Made by a program: the position numbers and the translations under genes. Positions 24,264 through 33,049 of a stretch of 64,000 bases of DNA are shown here, piece by piece; within the stretch, counting starts at the first letter, position 1, and each line of letters opens with the position of its first letter. This DNA is from Thermoproteota archaeon. GTDB lineage: Archaea > Korarchaeota > Korarchaeia > Korarchaeales > Korarchaeaceae. The stretch covers positions 1 through 64,000 of the forward strand of contig JAOZFN010000008.1 of the NCBI GenBank assembly GCA_027492205.1, read 5' to 3'. The notes below the pieces were generated by a model. The model had not been told where the DNA came from, made no database searches, and saw only the letters and a program-made list of their open reading frames with translations.

Positions 24264-26642
24264 CTATGGTCGATACCTGGCGAGGGTGAGGGACCACCCG
24301 GTCACGGAGATGGAGCTCATGGCCATCGCAAGGCCCGCGTAGACGGGATATAGGATGCCCGAGGCCGCAAGGGGTATCAGCACGACGTTGTACGCGAACG
24401 CCCACGCCAGGTTCTGCCTTATCTGCCTGACGACCCTCCGCCCGATCTTAAGCGCCGCGGCCACATCCCTCGGGTCGTCCCTGATGAGGATCACGTCCCC
24501 GGCCTCGACCGCCACGTCGGTCCCGCCGCCTATGGCCACCCCCAGGTCGGCCCTGGAGAGCGCCGGGGCGTCGTTGAACCCGTCCCCCACCATCGCGACC
24601 GCGCATCCCTCCTCCTGCAGCTCGGCGATCGCTTCCACCTTTCCCTCGGGAGTCACCTCCGCCCTGAACTCGTCGATCCCCAGCTCTTCGGCGATCGCCC
24701 TCGCCGTGGCCTCCGAGTCGCCCGTCAGCATGATCACCCTCAGGCCCATGGCCTTCAGCTCCTCGACGGACTCCCTCGCGCCCCGCTTGGGCTCGTCCCT
24801 GAGGCCAAGGATTCCAGCCAGCTCCCCGTCCACCCCCACGGCGACCACGGTCTCCCCCCGCGAACGCATTGCTTCCACCGCGGCCTCGGTCGAATCGTCG
24901 AGTTCAACCTCCCGGCCGACCATGCTCACGCTCCCCACCACCACCCTTCGCCCGCGTACGGTGGCCCTCACCCCGGCCCCGGGCACCACGGTCAAATCCT
25001 CCGGCTCCCCCACCTCCAGCCCCAGGTCGACCGCCCTCCTGACTATGGCCTCCGCGAGGGGGTGAGGGCTCAGGTATTCCGCGGCCGCGGCCAGGGTCAG
25101 CACCTCCCCCTCGGACCACCCCGGCGCCGTCCACGCCTCCACGACCCTGGGCCTGCCCTCGGTGAGGGTGCCCGTCTTGTCGAGGACGACGCAGCTCACC
25201 CTGCTGGCCACCTCCACAGCCTCGGCCCGCCTGAACAGGACGCCGAGGCTGGCGGCCCTCCCGATGCCGACCGCTGTGGCGGTCGGCGTGGCCAGGCCCA
25301 GGGCGCAGGGGCAGGCCACAACGAGGACGGAGACCGCGTTGATCACCGCGCGCCCGAGGTCGGCCCCGACGGCCAGCCACCCCGCCAGCGTGACCCCGGC
25401 CACCCCCATCACCGCGTAGGCGAAGAGGCCCGCTATCCTGTCCACGGTCCTCTGGATTGCTGGCTTTCTTTCAAGGGCCTCCTCGACCAGCGCGGCCACT
25501 CGGCCCACAAACGCCTCCTCCCCCACCCTAGTGGCCCTGACCCTCAGGGGGGACTCCAGGACTATGGAGCCCCCCACGACCTCGTCGCCCGGTCCCTTGG
25601 ACACCGGAGTAGACTCGCCGGTCAGCAGGGATTCGTCCACCCAGGACGAGCCCCCGACCACCACGCCGTCTACGGGGACCCTCTCTCCGGGGGCAACGAG
25701 GACGATGTCCCCAGCCCTCACCGCCGCGGTCGGGATCTTGATTACCTCCCCGCCCCTTATCACCCTGGCGGTCTTCGGCTGGGCCTCCAGGATCTTCCTA
25801 ATGGCGGCCGAGGTCCTACCCCGCATCCTCTCCTCCAAGTACTTCCCCACGAGCACGAAGGCTATCACGGCTGCTGACGAGTCGTAGTAGATGTACCTCC
25901 AGTCAGGGACTGGGAACGTGTGCCAGACGCTCAGCAGGTAAGCCGACGTTGTTCCTAGGGAGACGAGCGTGTCCATGTTAGCCGTACCGGCCCTGGCAGC
26001 CCTGATCGCCCCCTGATAGAATCTCCTCCCGATGCCCAGCTGAACAGCCGTCGCGAGCGCGAAGAGCAGGTAGGCGGAGTCCGGGGTCCCGCCTAGCGGC
26101 ATCATCCCGGAGATGATGTGGTTGTTGCACAGCATGATGGGTATGGCGAGCGCGAGACCCAACAGGGCCATCGCCCTCAGACCACTCTCGGGGCCCTCAG
26201 AGGGCTCCGTCACTTCCTCCGTCACCCTCAGGCCCAGATCGGTTATCACGCGGATGACGTCCCGCTCGGAGGAGAACCCCGGCAGGTACTCCACGGTCAC
26301 CAAGCCCGTAGCGGCGTCCACCGACGCCCGCCTCACTCCCTCGAGCTTGGACAACTCTACCTCTAGCTTTGCTGCCAGGGTTGGATCCACGGCCTCTCGA
26401 AGCCTCAACCTTACCTTCTCACGCTCCACTCCGTAACCCAGGCGGCGGATGGCCCTCTCCAGCTCGTCCGCCGAGAGGCGTCTGGGCTCTGCTATCACGA
26501 GCGCCTTGCCGGACGCGAAGCTCACGTTTGCCTCCATCACTCCGTCAAGGGACCTTAACTCTCGCTCGATTGCCAGGGCGCAGTTCTGACAGTGCATGCC
26601 CGATATTTTGATCGAGATAGCCCGGGGCCTCCCTTCCGTCAA
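24264..26642 (-). CDS. copA: copper-translocating P1B-type ATPase
   Basis: A 792-residue Cu+-ATPase. N-terminal heavy-metal domain with GMHCQNC (C18, C21); a second ferredoxin-like domain at 76-143 has lost its CxxC. Then the transport core: TGES (341-344), CPC in helix 6 (444-446), DKTGT (488-492), SPHPLA (525-530) and GDGFNDAPAL. YN in helix 7 and MSSISV in helix 8 complete the Cu+ site, so copper or silver export is expected. It follows the YHS protein gene by 18 bp and is probably cotranscribed with it. Confidence 0.93.
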   Translation of the reverse strand: MTEGRPRAISIKISGMHCQNCALAIERELRSLDGVMEANVSFASGKALVIAEPRRLSADELERAIRRLGYGVEREKVRLRLREAVDPTLAAKLEVELSKLEGVRRASVDAATGLVTVEYLPGFSSERDVIRVITDLGLRVTEEVTEPSEGPESGLRAMALLGLALAIPIMLCNNHIISGMMPLGGTPDSAYLLFALATAVQLGIGRRFYQGAIRAARAGTANMDTLVSLGTTSAYLLSVWHTFPVPDWRYIYYDSSAAVIAFVLVGKYLEERMRGRTSAAIRKILEAQPKTARVIRGGEVIKIPTAAVRAGDIVLVAPGERVPVDGVVVGGSSWVDESLLTGESTPVSKGPGDEVVGGSIVLESPLRVRATRVGEEAFVGRVAALVEEALERKPAIQRTVDRIAGLFAYAVMGVAGVTLAGWLAVGADLGRAVINAVSVLVVACPCALGLATPTATAVGIGRAASLGVLFRRAEAVEVASRVSCVVLDKTGTLTEGRPRVVEAWTAPGWSEGEVLTLAAAAEYLSPHPLAEAIVRRAVDLGLEVGEPEDLTVVPGAGVRATVRGRRVVVGSVSMVGREVELDDSTEAAVEAMRSRGETVVAVGVDGELAGILGLRDEPKRGARESVEELKAMGLRVIMLTGDSEATARAIAEELGIDEFRAEVTPEGKVEAIAELQEEGCAVAMVGDGFNDAPALSRADLGVAIGGGTDVAVEAGDVILIRDDPRDVAAALKIGRRVVRQIRQNLAWAFAYNVVLIPLAASGILYPVYAGLAMAMSSISVTGWSLTLARYRP

Positions 26643-26660
26643 GAGTTATCACCCGCCGAT

Positions 26661-26801
26661 TCAGCGAACATACCTGCTTGGTTCCCTCAAGAACCTGGCC
26701 AGGCAGTGCTTGCAACAGAAGTAGTAAACCCGTCCTGCATACTCAGCTCTCCACACAGTCTTTTCAGAGACCTCAGCACCGCACACGGGATCAGTCGGCA
26801 T
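26661..26801 (-). CDS. 46-residue YHS-domain protein, copper-associated
   Basis: A short gene that is easily missed. It reads MPTDPVCGAEV, then YAGRVYYFCCKHCLARFLRE and ends SRYVR. This is a complete YHS domain, with DPVCG at the start and the YFCCxxC pair that binds metal. YHS or TRASH domains accompany copper ATPases as metallochaperones or sensors, and here it is encoded first, 18 bp before copA. GGTGAG precedes the ATG at 26801. Confidence 0.8.
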   Translation of the reverse strand: MPTDPVCGAEVSEKTVWRAEYAGRVYYFCCKHCLARFLREPSRYVR

Positions 26802-26825
26802 GCCTCTCACCAAGTTAATCGCCTA

Positions 26826-26884
26826 TAGATCTATTATAAATATATTGAGAATAGATTCACATCCGTTAACGCGCATTATATTGG
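26826..26884. promoter_or_regulatory. divergent promoter with inverted repeat, copper genes/ThiF-like gene
   Basis: ATCTATT at 26830-26836 and AATAGAT at 26851-26857 are a 7-bp inverted repeat around an AT-rich core (ATAAATATATTGAG). It lies upstream of the YHS-copA operon on the minus strand and is a candidate metal-responsive operator. ATTATATTGG at 26875-26884 is the box for the plus-strand gene starting at GTG 26901. Confidence 0.4.
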
Positions 26885-26900
26885 GTCAGGGGGCTGTAGG

Positions 26901-27941
26901 GTGATCTCTGGATTGCTGTCCCATGACCGGCTGCTAGATAGGTACTCGAGACAGATTGCGCTCAAAGTAGTAGGGGTCGAGGGTCAGAGAAGGCTGGCCA
27001 GATCGTCCGTTGCGGTGATCGGGTGCGGGGCTCTTGGGACTGCCGTGGCGGAACTCCTCGCGAGGGCTGGAGTGGGAAGGCTCAAGTTGGTGGACAGAGA
27101 CATAGTGGAGATCAGCAACCTGCACAGGCAGCTGCTGTACGACGAGCGACACGCAATTCAGGGGGCCCCCAAGGCCCTGGCGTGCGCGGAGAAGATTTCC
27201 GAGATAAACTCAGAGGTCGAGGTCGAGCCTGTGGTCGCCGACGTCAGCCACAGGAACGTCTTGAACCTGATATCGGACGTCGACCTGGTGATCGACGGGA
27301 CGGACAACTTTGAGACGAGGTTCCTGCTCAACGACGCCGCCCTCAGCGTCGGAGTGCCATGGGTCTACGGGGCTGCGCTCGAGACCTATGGGGTGGTCAT
27401 GCCCATCCTCCCGGGGAGGTCCGCCTGCCTGAGGGACCTCATCCCAAATCCGCCTCGCCCCGGCGCCCTCCCAACGTGCGAGCTGGTGGGGGTGCTGAAC
27501 GCTGCGGCCGTGACCGTGGCTAGCCTCCAAGTGGCCTCCGCTATCAAGCTGCTCCTCGGAGATGAGGAGGGCGCGGGGGTGGCCACGTACGTCGATGTGT
27601 GGAGACACTCGCTCGAGAGGGTGAGGGTGGAGAGGAGTGAAGACTGCCCGGCCTGCGTCCGGGGGAGGTACGAGTTCCTAGAGGGGAAGATGTCCCGCGA
27701 TGTGGTGCTGTGCGGGAGGAACGCGGTCCAGATATCTCCAGCCCGAGACGTGGCTCTGGACCTCGAGGAGCTGGCCAACAGGCTCAGGAGGACGGCAGAG
27801 GTTAGGGAGACGCCCCACGTTCTATTTGTCAGGGCCGAGGGCCTCGAGCTTGCGATCTTCAGGGACGGGAGGGCGATCGTGAAGGGGACCTCTGACCCGG
27901 CCCGGGCCAGATCCGCGTATGCCAGATACGTGGGTCTGTGA
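26901..27941 (+). CDS. ThiF/MoeB/HesA-family E1-like adenylyltransferase
   Basis: A 346-residue E1-like enzyme. Rossmann motif VIGCGALGTAVAELLARAG, then DRDIVEISNLHRQ with the adenylation arginine, and IDGTDNFETRFLLND. CPAC near residue 250 and C in LPTCELVG could hold zinc or carry persulfide. About 90 C-terminal residues form an added domain that is not rhodanese; it resembles the C-terminal extension of some ThiF/UbaA proteins. It activates the C-terminal glycine of a sulfur carrier (ThiS, MoaD or SAMP) for thiamine, molybdopterin or tRNA thiolation. Leaderless GTG start; ATTATATTGG is about 24 nt upstream. Confidence 0.85.
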   Translation: MISGLLSHDRLLDRYSRQIALKVVGVEGQRRLARSSVAVIGCGALGTAVAELLARAGVGRLKLVDRDIVEISNLHRQLLYDERHAIQGAPKALACAEKISEINSEVEVEPVVADVSHRNVLNLISDVDLVIDGTDNFETRFLLNDAALSVGVPWVYGAALETYGVVMPILPGRSACLRDLIPNPPRPGALPTCELVGVLNAAAVTVASLQVASAIKLLLGDEEGAGVATYVDVWRHSLERVRVERSEDCPACVRGRYEFLEGKMSRDVVLCGRNAVQISPARDVALDLEELANRLRRTAEVRETPHVLFVRAEGLELAIFRDGRAIVKGTSDPARARSAYARYVGL

Positions 27942-28157
27942 GTCTAAGACGCCCTTCGGGACGTCGGAGCAGGAGGACATCAGAGCGAGTTGCCCACGGT
28001 TGAGTTCGATCTGGGGGGTTTTGGTGATACAGCTCTCCCGAAACGCGACGGAGCCGAGAAAGGAGGCCGCACAAGTGAGGGGACGAGAGTGGGCCCTAAA
28101 ACCTGTGGCGCGCGACTTTTAGGGGATCGCCCCTGGGGAGGTGTGGGTAGGGTCCCC

Positions 28158-28543
28158 GTGAGGCGGGAATCCGAGGCTCTGTGGGAGCAGGCTCTGGAGG
28201 ATCTGGAGACCGCCAGGGTGCTCCTGAAGGGGGCCGCTACTATGCGGCCGCGTTCTTCTCCCATCAGGCGGCGGAGAAGGCCCTGAAGGCGACGTACATC
28301 GAGGTGAAGAGGCAAATCCCCCCCAGGACGCACAATCTCGTCGAGCTTGGGAGGCTGCTTGGGCTGGATGACGTGATGGAAGATCTCATGGAGCTGAACC
28401 CCGAGTACACCATCTCCAGGTATCCGGACGCGGCTAACGGGGTCCCTGCGAGGATGTACAGCGAGTCGATCGCGGGGGGGCACCTGAGGCGCGCCGAGCG
28501 GGTGGTGAAGAGGTGCGGAGAGCTGCTGGGGGTGACCTCCTGA
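28158..28543 (+). pseudogene. HEPN-domain protein (HEPN-MNT pair), one-base frameshift
   Basis: The two frames together make one HEPN protein of about 128 residues: VRRESEALWEQALEDLETAR from GTG 28158, then, in another frame, YYAAAFFSHQAAEKALKA, PPRTHNLVELGRLLG and a C-terminal helix. The switch falls on a run of five G at 28229-28233; one more G would restore KGGRYYAAAFF. HEPN proteins in these pairs are ribonuclease toxins paired with the MNT antitoxin just downstream. Either a real inactivation or a base-calling error. Confidence 0.7.
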
Positions 28544-28845
28544 GGAGGGCCTTGGAGGCCATACGCTCTTGGGACCCGGAGGCCAGGGTCATACTCTTTG
28601 GCAGCAGGGCGAGGGGAGATCACCTCCTTGACTCGGACTACGACCTGATAGTGGTATCCCCCAGATTTCAGGGAATGCCCTTCTCGAGGAGGGCCGCGGT
28701 GATCCTGAAGGAGCTGTACAGGAGGGGTGTGTACGGGGACTTCGAGCTGCTGTGCTACACGCCAGAGGAGCTGAGGAGAAAGGCCCGCGAGATCGGGGTG
28801 GTAGCCGTCGCGCTCGAGGAGGGGGTCGAGATAGGCGAGGGCTGA
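28513..28845 (+). CDS. MNT-type nucleotidyltransferase antitoxin
   Basis: A 110-residue minimal nucleotidyltransferase: ILFGSRARGD with the GS motif (30-31) and SDYDLIVV with two catalytic aspartates (42, 44). In HEPN-MNT systems this protein inactivates the HEPN toxin, by AMPylation in characterised members. Its GTG start overlaps the HEPN end by 31 bp; a start nearer residue 9 is possible. Confidence 0.8.
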   Translation: MRRAAGGDLLRRALEAIRSWDPEARVILFGSRARGDHLLDSDYDLIVVSPRFQGMPFSRRAAVILKELYRRGVYGDFELLCYTPEELRRKAREIGVVAVALEEGVEIGEG

Positions 28846-29182
28846 GAGCAATGGGCCAGAGATGGGATCGGCCGGGGTTCGGTGGTGACGCGACTGAGTA
28901 CGCTTCAACTAGGATGCCACGCCCCACCCCCGCGGCGGGAGCTGGCGCGCCTGCACACTCCGCCCTAGCAAGCGGAACTCAGGGCGACGCGAGGTGGTCC
29001 TCTCTGCCGCTGACGTCGTCGCAGCAGGTTCAAGGGGGCCTTGGGACTTAGGAAGGAGCCCTGAGGAGCTGGGTGATGGGAGGCCCGAATCGACCCGGAT
29101 GGCCTCAGCGTCGGGGACGAAGGCGGCGCCCCAACCACCTCTGACTCGAGGTCTTTAACAGGTGCCACCCCCAAGGGGCGCG
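28846..29182. other. intergenic stretch, no supported gene
   Basis: About 340 bp. Reading frames have low-complexity, proline- and glycine-rich composition with no family match. TTTAAC near 29153-29158 is probably the box for the next gene. Confidence 0.4.
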
Positions 29183-29191
29183 GTGCCCGTC

Positions 29192-30193
29192 ATGATCGAC
29201 GCAGCCTTGGTTGGAGTCGGGGCCATAGGCTCCATGGTCGTCAGGGCCATACTGGAGGACTACCCGTGGATCGACCTGGTCGCGGCCGTGGACGTGGCCC
29301 CAGACAAGGTGGGCAAGGACCTGGGAGAGGTGGTAGGCCTCGAGGAGGAGCTGGGGCTGGAGGTCGAGGACGACCTGGAGGTGGCCCTCGTCGAGTCCGT
29401 TCCCGACGTCGTGATCGTGACGACCTCCTCCAGGCTGGGGGATGTCTTTGACACGCTGCTCACCTCGGTCGGCTTCGGGTCCGACGTCATCTCGACTTGC
29501 GAGGAGCTGGCCTACCCCTGGATAGTCGACCCGGCGGCCGCGCGCCTGCTCGACGACGCCGCAAGGTGGGCCGGCGTGTCCGTCTTGGGGGCTGGCGTCA
29601 ACCCCGGCTTCATGATGGACCTCCTCCCGGCGATCCTCACCATCCCGTGCACCAGGGTCGAGGGGGTGGAGGTCAGGAGGGTGGTGGACGCCTCCAAGAG
29701 GAGGGAGCCATTCCAGAGGAAGATAGGGGCCGGCATGACCACGGGGGAGTTCAGGAATGCCGTGAACACGGGGAAGATCACGGCCCACGTGGGCCTCGAG
29801 CAGTCGGCGTACCTGCTGGCAGAGGCCCTCGGCTGGAGGCCGCTGGGCATGGAGGCGTCTCCGGTGGAGCCCGTCACAGCCGAGAGGGAGGTCACGACCG
29901 ACTACGTCAAGGTCGAGCCCGGCACGGTGGCGGGGGTCAGGCAGACCCTCAGGCTGGAGTCCGACGGCGGCAGGAGGATAGAGCTCATCCTGGAGGCCTA
30001 CGTGGGGGCCGAGGACGAGCGCGACGAGTTCACGGTCAGGGGCAGGCCCCCGGTCCACGCGACCATAAGGCCGGGTGTGCAGGGAGACTGGGGCACCGTG
30101 GGATCCATACTCAACATGATACCCACGCTGCTGGGCGCAGACCCCGGGCTCCTCACGGTCGTTGACCTGATCCCCCGGAGGCCGCTGTCCTGA
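29192..30193 (+). CDS. NAD(P)-dependent dehydrogenase, DapB/2,4-diaminopentanoate dehydrogenase-like
   Basis: A 333-residue oxidoreductase with an N-terminal Rossmann fold (LVGVGAIGSMVV) and a DapB-like catalytic half (STCEELAYPW, GAGVNPGFMMDLLP, and LEQSAYLLAEALGW). Size and order match the 2,4-diaminopentanoate dehydrogenase (Ord) family of ornithine degradation, but many archaeal members of this family have no known substrate. Starts: ATG 29192 chosen; GTG 29183 could be used by a leaderless mRNA. Confidence 0.7.
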   Translation: MIDAALVGVGAIGSMVVRAILEDYPWIDLVAAVDVAPDKVGKDLGEVVGLEEELGLEVEDDLEVALVESVPDVVIVTTSSRLGDVFDTLLTSVGFGSDVISTCEELAYPWIVDPAAARLLDDAARWAGVSVLGAGVNPGFMMDLLPAILTIPCTRVEGVEVRRVVDASKRREPFQRKIGAGMTTGEFRNAVNTGKITAHVGLEQSAYLLAEALGWRPLGMEASPVEPVTAEREVTTDYVKVEPGTVAGVRQTLRLESDGGRRIELILEAYVGAEDERDEFTVRGRPPVHATIRPGVQGDWGTVGSILNMIPTLLGADPGLLTVVDLIPRRPLS

Positions 30194-30273
30194 TCTTCTC
30201 CTCCATCCTCCCCCCTCCTCTCTCCGCAACTTGACGGGGGTGAGACATTGATATCCCCCCGTCGGCGTGATCC

Positions 30274-31536
30274 GTGAGACGCGAGGGATGTAGGGCCTTG
30301 CCCAAGCGGATCTCTCGAGACCTCTGCGTGAAGTGTAAGGGGACCAAGAGGCTCTGCGGCCTCGAGCAGTGCCCCATACTGGAGAGGCTCCGCGCGCAGA
30401 GGACCCTGCCGCCTCCCAGGATGGTGGACGCCCGGACGCTCGAGGGCGGCACCCCGCCGTCCGTGCTTGTTGGGGAGTGGGCCTACCCCCGAGTCAGGGT
30501 GGCCCCGATGATGGCCCACGACCTCGAGACCGCCTCCCTGGCGGACGCCCCGAGGGAGTGGATCGGGTGGGGGCTCGACGACGTGATAAGGGTCAGGGCG
30601 GGCCTGCTAGCGGCCTCGCTCAGGGTCAACGCGAGGAGGCTAGACGAGAGGGCGCTCGAGCCGATTCAGCTGGCCGCGATGTCCTCTCGACCCCTGCCCG
30701 TGGAGGCCAGGCTCCTCAAGCCGCCCAGGCCCAGGCTGAACTTCGACGGCATACTGGCACCCATCGGCCCGGTGGCCGAGGCCGAGAGGGTTGAGCTGGA
30801 GGCCGAGCCCCGCGTCCCCACGCCGGTGGAGAGGGCCGTCTCCGACAGGGACGCCCTGGCCTCAGAACTCCTGGTGGAGCTCTACGACTCGGGCGTGGAC
30901 GTCTACCACTCCACCAGGCTCCTGAGCCTCGCGTTGCTGGGGGCGGAGGGGAGGAGGCGCCTTGTCCCGACCAGGTGGGCCATCACCGCCGTCGACTCTA
31001 CGGTGGGGCTCGAGCTCAAGAGGAGGGCCCTCAAGCTCCCCGAGTACTCTGGCAGGGCCAGGCTCCACAGGTCCAGCTTCTCCGACAACTGCTACTGGGT
31101 TCTGATACTTCCGGGCCCGTACAGGCTCGAGGTGGTCGAGGCCTGGCTCCCCGGGAGCATCTGGACGGGCGACAGGGCGAGGGTCGTCACGAACTACGAG
31201 GGGACCCTGGACAGGGGGTTCCCGGTGATGGACGGCGGGCACTACGCCATGAGGCTCCCGATACTGGAGCACCTCGTCCACGAACTCAGGCGCCAGGCCT
31301 CCGTTCTTGCCATCAGGGAGGTAGGGCCTGGCTACTTCGCGCCGGTCGGGAGCTGGCAGATCAGGGAGTCGGTGAGGGCGGCGCTCAGGTCCAGGCCAGA
31401 GGAGTTCGACGGGCTCGAGGGGGCCCTCTCGAGGCTGGCCTCCGAGGTCAGGTTCGACCCGCGCGGTCTCCTGTCCAAGAGCAGGATGCTGAGGGAGTTC
31501 AGGGGCCAGACCAGGCTCACCGACCTCCTGGAGTGA
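30274..31536 (+). CDS. nreA: NreA-type archaeal DNA repair protein
   Basis: A 420-residue member of the archaeal Nre family. An N-terminal zinc-finger-like cluster CVKCKGTKRLCGLEQCP precedes the two conserved Nre domains; central motifs include PMMAHDLETASLADAP, and VPTRWAITAVDSTVGLEL. The last residues, QTRLTDLLE, form a PCNA-interacting motif, as in Haloferax NreA, which works in mitomycin-type damage repair. Its start is GTG 30274; the downstream GGGGGTGAG at 30234 belongs to the upstream gap. Confidence 0.88.
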   Translation: MRREGCRALPKRISRDLCVKCKGTKRLCGLEQCPILERLRAQRTLPPPRMVDARTLEGGTPPSVLVGEWAYPRVRVAPMMAHDLETASLADAPREWIGWGLDDVIRVRAGLLAASLRVNARRLDERALEPIQLAAMSSRPLPVEARLLKPPRPRLNFDGILAPIGPVAEAERVELEAEPRVPTPVERAVSDRDALASELLVELYDSGVDVYHSTRLLSLALLGAEGRRRLVPTRWAITAVDSTVGLELKRRALKLPEYSGRARLHRSSFSDNCYWVLILPGPYRLEVVEAWLPGSIWTGDRARVVTNYEGTLDRGFPVMDGGHYAMRLPILEHLVHELRRQASVLAIREVGPGYFAPVGSWQIRESVRAALRSRPEEFDGLEGALSRLASEVRFDPRGLLSKSRMLREFRGQTRLTDLLE

Positions 31537-31554
31537 GCCTCACCGGCTTGAGGC

Positions 31555-32232
31555 CTACACCCTGACCCCGAGCTCCCTGGCGGCCTCCCTGAGGGCGGCC
31601 TCCACCTCCCCCTCGGACCTGCCGACCGGCACGGCCGGGGAGCCGGGCTCGCCCTCTCCCTCGGCCTCGATCAGCATCCCCTGGCTGATCTCACCCCCTA
31701 TCCTCCTGGGAGGGAGCGCGGCGAAGGCCCTCACGTCGCCGCTGGAGACGCCGGGGAGGTTAGTGACCACGGTGAACTTCCCCAGCCTGCCCGCGTCGAT
31801 CTTGAGCTTCCAGAGCTTCTCCGCTATGGGCTCGACGTGGGCGACGCTCCCCCAGGCCGCCTCGATCGAGTGTGCGAACCTGGGCTCCCCCTCGAGGAGC
31901 CTCCTCCTCAGCCCAGCCAGCGTGATGCCGGCGAACCTGACCCAGCTGGCCGCCATCCTCTCAGACGGCCTCTGCAGCTTCGAGAGCTCGTCCCAACTCC
32001 TCAGCAGGCTGGCGCCGGCCGACTCGATGGGGTCCAGGAGGCCCTGCTCGGCCGCCTGCCCCGGGGGAAGGAAGGAGTATCGCAGGGTCGCGACGTGCTG
32101 GCGCAGGGGGCCGACTACGGGCTGGAGTTCCCTCTGGCGTTGCCTGGGCAGCCCGGGGAGGTGCCTGGCCAGACCGGCCACGGCTATCTCGGCGACCACA
32201 ACCCTCGGGTCGGAGCTGGTGTCGTGGCTCAT
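31555..32232 (-). CDS. protein with C-terminal tRNA-binding (EMAP/CsaA-like) domain
   Basis: A 225-residue protein. Residues about 125-210 fold like the OB-type tRNA-binding domain of MetRS C-termini, CsaA and EMAP: IDAGRLGKFTVVTNLPGVSS, LPPRRIGGEISQGMLIEA. The N-terminal 120 residues are helical and unfamiliar. It may be a tRNA or tRNA-synthetase partner. It converges on nreA with an 18-bp gap. A start further in is possible. Confidence 0.6.
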   Translation of the reverse strand: MSHDTSSDPRVVVAEIAVAGLARHLPGLPRQRQRELQPVVGPLRQHVATLRYSFLPPGQAAEQGLLDPIESAGASLLRSWDELSKLQRPSERMAASWVRFAGITLAGLRRRLLEGEPRFAHSIEAAWGSVAHVEPIAEKLWKLKIDAGRLGKFTVVTNLPGVSSGDVRAFAALPPRRIGGEISQGMLIEAEGEGEPGSPAVPVGRSEGEVEAALREAARELGVRV

Positions 32233-32319
32233 CGAGGGCGAGCGCGGCCCGGGAAACTAAAATCATCCCGTCGGAGTTGGCCCGCCGCGGGCCGGCGGCC
32301 GCCGGCGGTCCAGCTCCTG

Positions 32320-32350
32320 GTCTACACTTTAATTACTACCGGTAATGTAG
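32320..32350 (+). promoter_or_regulatory. promoter/operator of the second vapBC
   Basis: CTTTAATTACTACC with ATTAC-TACCG-GTAAT at 32332-32346, a 5-bp inverted repeat lying between a TATA-like TTTAAT (32328-32333) and ATG 32357. Candidate antitoxin operator. Confidence 0.4.
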
Positions 32351-32356
32351 TCCAAG

Positions 32357-32602
32357 ATGATGGCTACCCACGTGACGGTCTCCGCGAAGATCAGGCGGGA
32401 CCTCTGGGAAAAGATGAAGAGGTACGGGATAAACGCGAGTGAGGTCATAAGGGAGGCCATTGAGAGGAGGGTGAGGGAGGAGGAGATCCGGTGGGCCCTC
32501 GGAGTGATGAGGGACATCTCGTCGAGGGCCAAGCTACCGAGGCCCGGCAGTCTGGTGATAAGGGAGCAAAGGAACGGCCGATCGGGAGCGAGGGCGCCGT
32601 GA
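32357..32602 (+). CDS. vapB: ribbon-helix-helix VapB-type antitoxin
   Basis: An 81-residue protein. THVTVSAKIRRDLWEKMKRYG and NASEVIREAIERRVREEE form the strand and two helices of an RHH DNA-binding domain; the basic/proline tail would contact the toxin. Its stop overlaps the toxin start (GTGA). The second ATG (32360) may be used. Confidence 0.75.
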   Translation: MMATHVTVSAKIRRDLWEKMKRYGINASEVIREAIERRVREEEIRWALGVMRDISSRAKLPRPGSLVIREQRNGRSGARAP

Positions 32603-33021
32603 GGGTGGTCTTGGACGCCAGCGCCGCCCTGAAGTGGTTCGTAAGGGAGGAGGAGTCCGGGGAGATGGGAGAGCTGCTCAACCAGCACCTCTCGGGAAGA
32701 CTCGAACTCCACTCCCCCGAGTTCCTGCTCGTGGAGCTGGCGAACGCCCTGAGGTACGCGAGCGGTATAGGCCCGACGGATGTCCTCGAGGCGGTGGAGG
32801 CCGTCAGGTCCCTCCGCCTGAAGTTGGCGGGCGACCTCGAGATCCTCGGCGACGCCGTGGGGCTGGCCTTTGAGGAGGGAGTAACCCTGTACGACGCCCT
32901 GTACGTATCCCTGGCCAGGACCCTGGGTGGGAGGCTCGTCACGTACGACGGCGAGCTGCTGAGGAAGTTCCCCGGGCTCGCCGTCAGGGCGAGCGACCTA
33001 CTGAGAACGCTCTCCGACTGA
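32599..33021 (+). CDS. vapC: VapC-type PIN-domain toxin
   Basis: A 140-residue PIN ribonuclease: D6 in VVLDASAALKWF, E in FLLVELANAL, D in TLYDALYVSLART, then TYDGELL. It starts at GTG 32599, overlapping the antitoxin stop by 4 bp, rather than at the longer frame from 32491. Predicted translation- or RNA-targeting toxin controlled by the upstream antitoxin. Confidence 0.82.
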   Translation: MRVVLDASAALKWFVREEESGEMGELLNQHLSGRLELHSPEFLLVELANALRYASGIGPTDVLEAVEAVRSLRLKLAGDLEILGDAVGLAFEEGVTLYDALYVSLARTLGGRLVTYDGELLRKFPGLAVRASDLLRTLSD

Positions 33022-33049
33022 ACTCCACCCTCATCCCCGCGGTCGGGGG

